DNA of 10,502 nucleotides, from positions 1 to 10,502 of the forward strand of contig JACMQD010000064.1 of NCBI GenBank assembly GCA_014377155.1, read 5' to 3'. This DNA is from Herminiimonas sp. GTDB lineage: Bacteria; Pseudomonadota; Gammaproteobacteria; Burkholderiales; Burkholderiaceae. The notes beneath the pieces are model-generated. The model worked only from the letters and a program-made list of their open reading frames with translations. It had not been told where the DNA came from and did not search any database. The translations under genes and the position numbers were made by a program. Positions 1 to 5,952 of this stretch are shown here, in pieces. How positions within the stretch are numbered: position 1 is the first letter of the stretch; every line of letters starts with the position of its first letter.

Positions 1-1099
1 AGGACGGCTTGTGACGAAGAATGCGGTGCCGGCGCAGCGGTGACTCGACCCAGTAGTAGGACGCCGTCGCCAGCACAAATGCCAAGGTCACTGCAGCGAC
101 CCGGTACTGCGGCGCATCGAGTCCCACCGTCCAGCGAAACAAAACAAAGACCGGCCAGTGCCAGAGATACAGTGAATACGAAATCTTGCCAATGAACTGC
201 GCTGGCCGGTTCGCAAGCAATCGCATCAGCACATGATCGCGCCGCATGCCATGCATGAATCCGAGCATGCCCAACGCGCCGACTACCGCCGGCAGTGCGC
301 CTGGGAACGGAAATGCACGGGACTCGGGCACCACGGCGAATCCCGCGATGATCAGCGCCAGTGAAGCGGTCGCAGCGAACCCGAACGCTCTCTGTCCCGT
401 CTGAACCTGGATGTCAAAACGACGACCGCAAAGCGTCATCACCTGAAACAGCAGGACACCTGCAGCAAGCTCCCAGAACCGGCTGGTCAACATGTAGAAG
501 GCCAGCGTCTTGTCGGATTGGGTAATCCAGGCCGCATAGCTGGCGGACGCAATCAGCGCTGCCACGAACAGACCGACCGCCCAGCGCCGTCCTGTTGCAT
601 GGAAGTTCCATGCAAAGAACAACAGCGGGAAGACGAAATAGAATTGCTCTTCCACGCCCAGCGACCAAGTGTGGGTATAGGGATTGAAGTCGGTAAAAGG
701 CGAAAAATAATCGTTGCTGGTTTTTGCCAGAACGAAGTTGCTGAGTCCGAAGAAAGCGGCGCGCGCGGTACGCTGATTGCCTTCGCTCAGCCATGCCGAC
801 GGCACGAGCAGCGTAGTGGCGACGCACGTTATCAGCAGACAGACTACCAGCGCGGGCGCAATCCGCTGGAATCGCCGTGCATAGAAAAGCCCCATGAACT
901 TGATCAGGCTGACCCGGTCAAGTGCGCCCACAGATGCACTGACGATGAAGCCGGAAATGACGAAGAAAATATCGACGCCGAGGAAACCGCCAGGCAGCCA
1001 GTGTGAGTTGAGGTGATAGACGATGACCGACAGTACCGCAATCGCACGTAGCCCGTTTACATGCGGCATGAATGCCAGGTGGGGTATCGGTTGCATCAT
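1..1099 (-). CDS. AT3/OafA-type membrane acyltransferase (3' end beyond the window)
   Basis: This is an integral inner-membrane acyltransferase of the acyltransferase-3 (OafA/OpgC/YrhL) family, which moves acyl groups, often acetyl, onto surface or periplasmic glycans. From the ATG at 1099, 366 codons are visible with no stop. Seen: the N-terminal NGLRAIAVL motif (residues 14-22), the conserved His in VYHL (H29), FLGVDIFFVISGF (39-51), ARRFQRIAP (74-82) and the hallmark HTWSLGVEEQFY (143-154), then alternating hydrophobic segments to a typical domain end (WVESPLRR near position 40). Whether a short tail or a C-terminal SGNH domain follows cannot be seen. An in-frame ATG at 1171 has a GGAGG 14 nt upstream, but a good promoter lies between it and 1099, so I prefer 1099; 1096 and 1069 are also possible. 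The substrate is unknown. Neighbouring LPS genes make a lipopolysaccharide or exopolysaccharide substrate plausible, but that is inference. Confidence 0.87.
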   Translation of the reverse strand, partial: MMQPIPHLAFMPHVNGLRAIAVLSVIVYHLNSHWLPGGFLGVDIFFVISGFIVSASVGALDRVSLIKFMGLFYARRFQRIAPALVVCLLITCVATTLLVPSAWLSEGNQRTARAAFFGLSNFVLAKTSNDYFSPFTDFNPYTHTWSLGVEEQFYFVFPLLFFAWNFHATGRRWAVGLFVAALIASASYAAWITQSDKTLAFYMLTSRFWELAAGVLLFQVMTLCGRRFDIQVQTGQRAFGFAATASLALIIAGFAVVPESRAFPFPGALPAVVGALGMLGFMHGMRRDHVLMRLLANRPAQFIGKISYSLYLWHWPVFVLFRWTVGLDAPQYRVAAVTLAFVLATASYYWVESPLRRHRILRHKPS

Positions 1100-1126
1100 G
1101 GCGTTTGGCGTCAGGGAAAGATCGCC

Positions 1127-1155
1127 ATTGTATCGACCGATTGCGAAGCCGCCAA
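1127..1155 (-). promoter_or_regulatory. Probable sigma-70 promoter of the acyltransferase
   Basis: On the minus strand, TTGGCG (1155-1150) is followed after 17 nt by TACAAT (1132-1127). The -10 matches 5/6 and the -35 4/6 of the consensus. Initiation near 1120 would leave about 20 nt before the ATG at 1099. It lies just downstream of the esterase terminator, which implies independent transcription, and it argues against the upstream ATG at 1171. Confidence 0.5.
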
Positions 1156-1215
1156 TCGCAATCAGGTACATGCGCTGGAAATCCGCCTCCGCGTTGCTGC
1201 AAAATCCGTGCGCGT

Positions 1216-1240
1216 AAAAATGCCCGCTCGGAAGCGGGCA
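1216..1240 (-). terminator. Rho-independent terminator of the esterase gene
   Basis: A perfect 8-bp stem (TGCCCGCT, 1221-1228, with AGCGGGCA, 1233-1240) encloses a 4-nt loop. Read on the minus strand, it is followed at once by TTTTT (1220-1216). It starts 47 nt past the esterase stop codon. The GC-rich stem, tetraloop and U-tract are the textbook arrangement, with direction matching the esterase. Confidence 0.88.
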
Positions 1241-1287
1241 AACTCATACTGACTGCGGATCGGCGCGCCGGCCGATTCGCGGACCTG

Positions 1288-3012
1288 CTATTGCATCGCG
1301 CAGGAATAGTTTTGCGCGACATTGATGTCGCCTGATCCCTTGTAACGGGGGTAGCCAGGATAATCACACAGTGGACGCGTGCGGCCCGGCACGCCGGCTG
1401 TGTCGGCGACAATCTGGCTCGGTGGCGCGACGCCTTTTTCGACCCAGTTCTCAAGTGTGGTCAGTGAATCCCAGGCGGCATTGAACACGCTGCTGACAGC
1501 ATGACCGTAGCCAGGAATTTCATAATAGCGCACGAAGCTGTCGACCTTGGCTGGGCCCATCGCTTTGCGGATGCGGTCGTAATACTGTTGCGTCGCGCGG
1601 GTGCTGACCAGCGCATCGTGGGAACCGTGCGCCATCAGGATCTTGCCGCCCTTGGCATGGAAAGCGCCGAGATCGGTTTTATTCAAATCCTGAATGGCTG
1701 TCAGTGCGACGATCCGTGCCTGCAATGCGCCCGGGTTTTGCGGGTCGAGCGTGAGCGAATTGAAATTGGCGTCACGCGTGACGAAATACTTGACCCACAT
1801 GTCCCAGAACGTGCTGCCGTACGGCGGGCTGCTGGCGGCGGCGACCGCCGGCATCGGGTTGGTCGGTTGCTCGGTGCCCATCGATAGCGTCAGGACCGTG
1901 GGTTGCAACGGGCTCGTGCCGGGGTTGCCGAAATCAGTGCCCCAGGTATTGAAACCCGGATAGGTGGTTTCGCCGCTGGCCACCGCGTAGTTCAATACCA
2001 GAGGTGTATTGATCACCTTGACGGCTGCGATCTGGGCGTCCGACAGGCAGCTGTCACCGGTGTCTGCGCCACCGGCACAGCGCAATGGCGCGCCGTTGAG
2101 GGTCGCCGTATCGATGTTGAATGTCGCGTTGCATGCGACGACGTTACTGATGAGGCCATCGGCCACACCGTCAAGCATGTCGCAGGCGGCCATCGAGGCA
2201 TCGTACAGCGCCTTGCGCTTGGCACGGTTCGGATAAGCGCCCGGTTTTGCCAGTTCGCGCGTAAGGCGTCCGAATTGCAGATCGAGGGTAGCAGCGTTCC
2301 AGGCCGGATACAGGGCAATGGCACCATCGAAATCCTGCGGCCAGTTTTGGACCGCGATCAATGCCTCGCGACCGCCGGTCGAGCCGCCGGCGAAGTAGGT
2401 TTTCTGGACCGCGCTGGCGTAACGCGCCCGGATAATGGCCATTGCCGCGTCGCGGGTTTTTTTCAGTGCATCTGCCGAGAAATTCTTGAGCGCTTCATCA
2501 TTCGCGCCGAACGTGCCGTCGCGGCTGCCATTGGCATTGGCCTGATGGCCGGAATCGCTGCCGAACGTCGCATACCCGCGCGCCAGCGGCGCGGGTTGGT
2601 CGGCCGGACCTGCGGGCACATTGCCGACGCCGGTTGCGATCGTACCGTTGTAGCCGCCACCGCCGAACATCATCGCCTTGCTGTTCCAGATGCTTGGCAG
2701 ATTGACCTGAAATTTGATCTTTGGCGCAGTCGCATCCACCGGATTGATTTCGCCCAGTACCTTGCAGTATTCGCCAACGGCTGCCACACCCGCCCCGGCG
2801 GGCGGCACGATTTGCGTGCTGGTCACGATGGCACCCGTGGTGGCCATACCGATCGATGCCGCGGGAATCGTCATGCCGTTGAGCTGGACGCAAGACATGG
2901 CGACTTGTTGCGGCGGCTGCGTGCCGATGCCTGCGCAGCCCGATAGGCCGAGGCTGACGACAACAACGGCCGTCAGCGGTACGCCGATATTTCTGCTGGT
3001 ACGAAATTTCAT
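1288..3012 (-). CDS. Tannase/feruloyl esterase-family lipoprotein lacking the active-site disulphide
   Basis: This 574-residue alpha/beta hydrolase belongs to the tannase/feruloyl esterase family (gallate and ferulate ester hydrolases; MHETase is a relative). A hydrophobic leader ends in the lipobox LSGC (C26), so it is probably exported and lipid-anchored. Seen: the oxyanion-loop stretch GGGGYNG (117-123), GYATFGSDSGH (146-156), nucleophile motif GGSTGGRE (S211), a Ca-binding-type loop CDMLDGVADG (277-286) with a second Cys at 294, acid D466 in HGSHD, catalytic H504 in PGYGHA, and the family C-terminal motif YKGSGDINVAQNYSC (557-571). Family members normally read Cys-Ser at the nucleophile and His-Cys at the base, with the two cysteines disulphide-bonded. 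Here they are Gly-Ser and His-Ala, so both partners are gone. The triad itself is intact. The ATG at 3012 has GGAGA 4 nt upstream. The gene has its own promoter and terminator, so it is monocistronic. The substrate cannot be predicted; an aromatic or polyester-type ester is a guess from the family. Confidence 0.92.
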   Translation of the reverse strand: MKFRTSRNIGVPLTAVVVVSLGLSGCAGIGTQPPQQVAMSCVQLNGMTIPAASIGMATTGAIVTSTQIVPPAGAGVAAVGEYCKVLGEINPVDATAPKIKFQVNLPSIWNSKAMMFGGGGYNGTIATGVGNVPAGPADQPAPLARGYATFGSDSGHQANANGSRDGTFGANDEALKNFSADALKKTRDAAMAIIRARYASAVQKTYFAGGSTGGREALIAVQNWPQDFDGAIALYPAWNAATLDLQFGRLTRELAKPGAYPNRAKRKALYDASMAACDMLDGVADGLISNVVACNATFNIDTATLNGAPLRCAGGADTGDSCLSDAQIAAVKVINTPLVLNYAVASGETTYPGFNTWGTDFGNPGTSPLQPTVLTLSMGTEQPTNPMPAVAAASSPPYGSTFWDMWVKYFVTRDANFNSLTLDPQNPGALQARIVALTAIQDLNKTDLGAFHAKGGKILMAHGSHDALVSTRATQQYYDRIRKAMGPAKVDSFVRYYEIPGYGHAVSSVFNAAWDSLTTLENWVEKGVAPPSQIVADTAGVPGRTRPLCDYPGYPRYKGSGDINVAQNYSCAMQ

Positions 3013-3079
3013 TTTGTCTCCGTGATATTTTTTATTTGACGCGACGATTTACGCATCCGCACCTGTTGCGAATGCGAGG

Positions 3080-3108
3080 ATCATAGCCGGTTTTAAACTG
3101 CGTGGAAA
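3080..3108 (-). promoter_or_regulatory. Probable sigma-70 promoter of the esterase
   Basis: On the minus strand, TTTCCA (3108-3103, 4/6 matches) and TATGAT (3085-3080, 5/6 matches) are spaced by 17 nt. Initiation near 3073 would give a leader of about 60 nt ahead of the GGAGA and ATG at 3012. It is called by eye from consensus only. Confidence 0.45.
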
Positions 3109-3270
3109 CTTCACGTAAGCATTTTTTGTTTATCTTCTTTTCGCTGCAAGAAATTTGCGCCATTGGTTATGCAGATTAAGTAGTTACCCTATGTTTCACG
3201 TCAAAAAATCCCGGCGAACTGATAGCAATGGCCCGGACGTTACTGCATCAGGAAGTTGGCCAATGGGCCT

Positions 3271-3299
3271 TTGGACGGGATGCGTCAATGCTGTATCAG
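3271..3299 (+). promoter_or_regulatory. Weak promoter candidate upstream of hutG
   Basis: TTGGAC (3271-3276) and TATCAG (3294-3299) are 17 nt apart. The -10 matches 4/6 and the -35 only 3/6. A transcript from here would start near 3306, meet the hairpin at 3324 within about 20 nt, and reach hutG after about 200 nt. No better sigma-70 candidate was found for hutG. Confidence 0.22.
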
Positions 3300-3323
3300 G
3301 CAGGTCCCTTTGTTCCGCGTTGT

Positions 3324-3369
3324 CCGCATCGCCGCAATGTCGCCCTGCACATTGCGCGCGCCGATGCGG
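3324..3369. other. Long two-part inverted repeat (stem-loop) in the hutG upstream region
   Basis: Outer arms CCGCATCG (3324-3331) and CGATGCGG (3362-3369) and inner arms CGCAATGT (3333-3340) and ACATTGCG (3349-3356) are each perfectly complementary. That gives 16 base pairs with an 8-nt loop (3341-3348) and an asymmetric internal bulge of 1 nt against 5 nt. No T-tract follows on either strand, so it does not look like a simple terminator. It could be an RNA structure in a hutG leader, a small RNA, or a protein-binding palindrome. Confidence 0.5.
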
Positions 3370-3504
3370 CAATTAAACCTTCTTGTGAAAGGTTACCGAG
3401 CGTCGACCAGGAATTCATCCTGCAGGATTACCATCAGACCATGGCACGAGGCACAAGCTTGCGCTATGCTCATCGACATGCATTGAAAATCGCGGGAAAA
3501 GACC

Positions 3505-4305
3505 ATGTCCCACAAAGAAAAATTTATTCTGCGCCACGGCCGCGTGCCGTTGCTGGTTTCCATGCCGCATGTCGGCGAACATATCCCCGACGATATTGCG
3601 GTGGGCCTGACCCCGGCGGCGCTGCAGATTGCCGATACCGACTGGCACCTCGACCGTCTGTACGATTTTTTGGATGAACTGGGTGTATCGGTGCTGGTCG
3701 CCACCCATTCGCGTTACGTTATCGACCTGAACCGGCCGCTTGACGACACCAGTTTGTATCCGGGCCAGGACACCACCGGCCTGTTCCCGTTCGATACGTT
3801 CAGAAAAGAATCACTGTACCAACATGGCCGGGAGCCGGATGACGCCGAGATGGCGCGGCGCGGCAGCAGCTACTGGCAGCCGTATCATGCTGCGCTGTCG
3901 GCAGAACTGCAACGCTTGCGCAGCGAACACGGCATGGCGATGCTGTGGGAAGCGCATTCGATCTGTTCGGAGGTGCCGCGCTTCTTCGACGGCAGATTGC
4001 CGGACCTCAATCTTGGCACTGCTTCCGGCGCCGCTTGCGCACCGGATCTGGCGCAGCGGCTGCTACAGGTGGCAGAGCAGGCGCCCGGCTACACCCATGC
4101 CATGAACGGCCGTTTCAAAGGCGGCCATATCACCCGGCACTACGGCAAGCCCGCCGAGCACATCCATGCCGTGCAACTGGAATTGTCACAGGCGACTTAT
4201 ATGGAAGAACACTTGCCGTTCCGCTTTGACGAGCAGCTCGCCAACAATGTGCGCCCTACGCTGCGCCGTTTCATGGAAACGATGCTGGACTGGGCGCGCG
4301 CATAG
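3505..4305 (+). CDS. hutG: N-formylglutamate deformylase (N-formylglutamate amidohydrolase)
   Basis: This 266-residue cytoplasmic metal-dependent hydrolase splits N-formyl-L-glutamate into formate and glutamate, the last step of the five-step histidine degradation route that runs through HutF. Seen: SMPHVGEHIP (19-28, candidate metal ligand H22), DTDWHLDRLYDF (44-55), SRYVIDLNRP (69-78), LYPGQ (84-88), LWEAHSI (147-153), GRFKGGHITRHYGKP (202-216) and QLELSQATYM (224-233). These cover the family from end to end, and the length is normal. The ATG at 3505 has only a weak purine stretch (GGGAAAAG) upstream. No hutH, hutU, hutI, hutF or hut regulator lies within the window, so the gene stands apart from the usual cluster. 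Its last 35 bp are antisense to the end of waaF, leaving no intergenic terminator. Confidence 0.93.
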   Translation: MSHKEKFILRHGRVPLLVSMPHVGEHIPDDIAVGLTPAALQIADTDWHLDRLYDFLDELGVSVLVATHSRYVIDLNRPLDDTSLYPGQDTTGLFPFDTFRKESLYQHGREPDDAEMARRGSSYWQPYHAALSAELQRLRSEHGMAMLWEAHSICSEVPRFFDGRLPDLNLGTASGAACAPDLAQRLLQVAEQAPGYTHAMNGRFKGGHITRHYGKPAEHIHAVQLELSQATYMEEHLPFRFDEQLANNVRPTLRRFMETMLDWARA

Positions 4306-5362
4306 CATTTGGCTCCAGCATCGGCTGCAACATTAGCTGCAGCGGTTGCCAGACCATGGCCGGCGTCAGCTTGCGCAGGCAATCGTGATGGCCTAGCGGA
4401 CATTCGCGCTGGCGGCACGGCGCGCAGTCGAGCCGCAGCGACAGTGAACGGGCGACGTCGGAAAAAGGCGGCGCATGATCCGGATCGGTCGGACCGTACA
4501 GAGCAATTACGGGACGGTTTAGTGCGGACGCTACATGCAGCAAACCCGAATCGTTGCTGACTACCGCAGCGGCCCGCGCAATCAGTGCCACCGCGTCATC
4601 GAGCGAGGTAATGCCGGCGAGGCTGCGCACACGCGGCGACATGGCAACGATTTCATCGCACACGGGACTGTCCTTGCTCGACCCTAGCAGCACCACTTGT
4701 GCATCCGCATCGCTGCGCATCGCATGCTGCGCCAGCTCGGCGAAATGCGCAGCCGGCCAGCGCTTGGCCGAGCCGAATTCGGCACCGGGCGCGAACACGA
4801 TCAGGGGCGCGGCGGCATCAAGAGCGAAGCGGGTCATCGCCGCAAGTTGCGATTCGGGCAGTACCTGCAGCGACGGTCGCGGCAGCGATGCCACGGACAA
4901 CGCGTCGCGCGCCGGCGGTCGTGCCAGCGCCGCATAAAATGCCACCATCGGTCGTGGTACCGCCCGGTCGTCGTGATGCATGATGTTGATGAAACCATGG
5001 CGCGACTCGCCCTTGTAGCCAATCCTTTGCGGTATTCCGGCCAGCCACGGTATCAAGGCGAATTTCAATGTATTGGGCAACACATACGCGGCTGCATAAT
5101 GACGCCGGCGCAGACTGCGCGCCAGTTTCCAGCGTGTGCCCAGTTGCAGCGCGCCATGCCGGAAAGGCGTCTCGATGACAGTGTCGACTTCGACCATTGA
5201 ACGCCATACCGACGCCACCGACGGCGGGGCCAGCACGTCGATCGGACGCTCGGGGAAACGCTCGCGCAACAACTGCAGCAACGGCTGCGCCATGACCGCA
5301 TCGCCGATCCAGTTCGGTGAGATCACCAGCGTGCGGCTTGAGCGCGAATCGGCGACGCTCAT
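4271..5362 (-). CDS. waaF: ADP-heptose:LPS heptosyltransferase II
   Basis: WaaF is a GT9 enzyme on the cytoplasmic face of the inner membrane. It transfers the second L-glycero-D-manno-heptose from ADP-heptose onto heptose I of the LPS inner core. Of 363 residues, those seen to be diagnostic are SPNWIGDAVMAQPLL (15-29, with D21 in the catalytic-base position), PGAEFGSAKRWP (192-203), VSNDSGLLHVASAL (268-281), ALYGPTDPDHAPP (287-299) and a C-terminal four-cysteine patch (C313, C316, C321, C328) typical of WaaF. The ATG at 5362 overlaps the preceding stop as ATGA, so translation is probably coupled; its own ribosome binding site is poor. The last residues (about 353-363) are Pro/Ala/Ser-rich, run past the usual WaaF end and overlap the 3' end of hutG. 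WaaC (heptosyltransferase I) is close kin, but the Cys patch and the PNWIGD motif favour WaaF. Confidence 0.93.
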   Translation of the reverse strand: MSVADSRSSRTLVISPNWIGDAVMAQPLLQLLRERFPERPIDVLAPPSVASVWRSMVEVDTVIETPFRHGALQLGTRWKLARSLRRRHYAAAYVLPNTLKFALIPWLAGIPQRIGYKGESRHGFINIMHHDDRAVPRPMVAFYAALARPPARDALSVASLPRPSLQVLPESQLAAMTRFALDAAAPLIVFAPGAEFGSAKRWPAAHFAELAQHAMRSDADAQVVLLGSSKDSPVCDEIVAMSPRVRSLAGITSLDDAVALIARAAAVVSNDSGLLHVASALNRPVIALYGPTDPDHAPPFSDVARSLSLRLDCAPCRQRECPLGHHDCLRKLTPAMVWQPLQLMLQPMLEPNAMRAPSPASFP

Positions 5363-5952
5363 TTACGTGCTACGCGTCCCAGCAAGAAAAACTCGTCGTT
5401 GGGACGCATCGAGATCACGTTCGCCATCCGGTTCGACAAACCGAAGAACGCCGTGATCGCTGCGATGTCCCAGATGTCTTCGTCATCGAAGCCGTGTCCG
5501 TGCAGCGCCGCATAATCGGCGTCGCCCACTTCGTACGAATCGCTGCACACCTTGACCGCGAAATCAAGCATGGCTTTTTGCCGCGGCGTGATGTCGGCCT
5601 TCAAGTAATTCACCGCCACCTGATCGGCCACCAGCGTGTTCTTGGCATAGATGCGCAGCAGTGCACCGTGCGCGACGACGCAGTACAGGCACTGGTTACG
5701 CGCGCTGGTTGTCGTGATGATCATCTCGCGGTCGGCCTTGGTCAGGTTGCCGGTTTCTTTCAGCATCAAGGCATCGTGATACAGGAAGAACGCGCGAAAT
5801 TCGCCAGGACGATGCGCCAGCGTCAGAAAAACATTCGGCACGAAACCCGCCTTGTCCTGGACCGCGATGATCTTCTCGCGGATATCGTCAGGCAAGTCCT
5901 TCAGTTCGGGTACCGGAAAACGCGAAATCGGATGATTCGGATGATTGGACAT
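5359..5952 (-). CDS. AhpD-like / carboxymuconolactone decarboxylase-domain peroxidase-related protein
   Basis: This 197-residue all-helical protein is of the AhpD-like carboxymuconolactone decarboxylase (CMD) superfamily, in the group named 'uncharacterised peroxidase-related enzyme'. The core motif is visible at 84-97, ARNQCLYCVVAHGA, with the redox pair C88-x-x-C91 and H95. Other family features are the N-terminal ISRFPVPELKDLPDDI (9-24), GFVPNVFLTLAHRP (36-49) and a C-terminal segment with FFGLSNRMANV (169-179). AhpD-type proteins use the CxxC pair to reduce peroxides or disulphides, but the true substrate of this group is not established. The start at 5952 shares one base with the msbA stop (TGATG) and has a strong AAGGAG 8 nt upstream; the stop overlaps the waaF start (ATGA). 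It sits in the middle of an LPS operon. A role for it in LPS biogenesis would be inference only. Confidence 0.85.
   Translation of the reverse strand: MSNHPNHPISRFPVPELKDLPDDIREKIIAVQDKAGFVPNVFLTLAHRPGEFRAFFLYHDALMLKETGNLTKADREMIITTTSARNQCLYCVVAHGALLRIYAKNTLVADQVAVNYLKADITPRQKAMLDFAVKVCSDSYEVGDADYAALHGHGFDDEDIWDIAAITAFFGLSNRMANVISMRPNDEFFLLGRVARK

Larger units (their letters stand above)
3013..3504. other. Divergent intergenic region between esterase and hutG
   Basis: This 492-bp non-coding stretch separates two divergent genes. The esterase side (about 3013-3220) is AT-rich, carries the esterase promoter and has runs such as TTTTTTG near 3122. The hutG side (about 3220-3504) is more GC-rich and holds a two-part hairpin (3324-3369) behind a weak promoter-like sequence (3271-3299). 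Open frames cross it on both strands, the longest starting at 3228 and running into hutG out of frame, but none resembles a known protein or has a good ribosome binding site. Confidence 0.6.

Noticed and set aside
1903..2946. Open frame of 347 codons on the plus strand, antisense to the esterase gene
   Set aside because: The minus-strand protein has a complete family domain here. The plus frame has no recognisable motif, and such long antisense frames are common in GC-rich coding DNA.
3228..3677. Open frame of 149 codons on the plus strand upstream of and overlapping hutG
   Set aside because: No family resemblance, no convincing ribosome binding site, and its second half is just hutG read out of frame. 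The first half is better explained as non-coding DNA with a hairpin.
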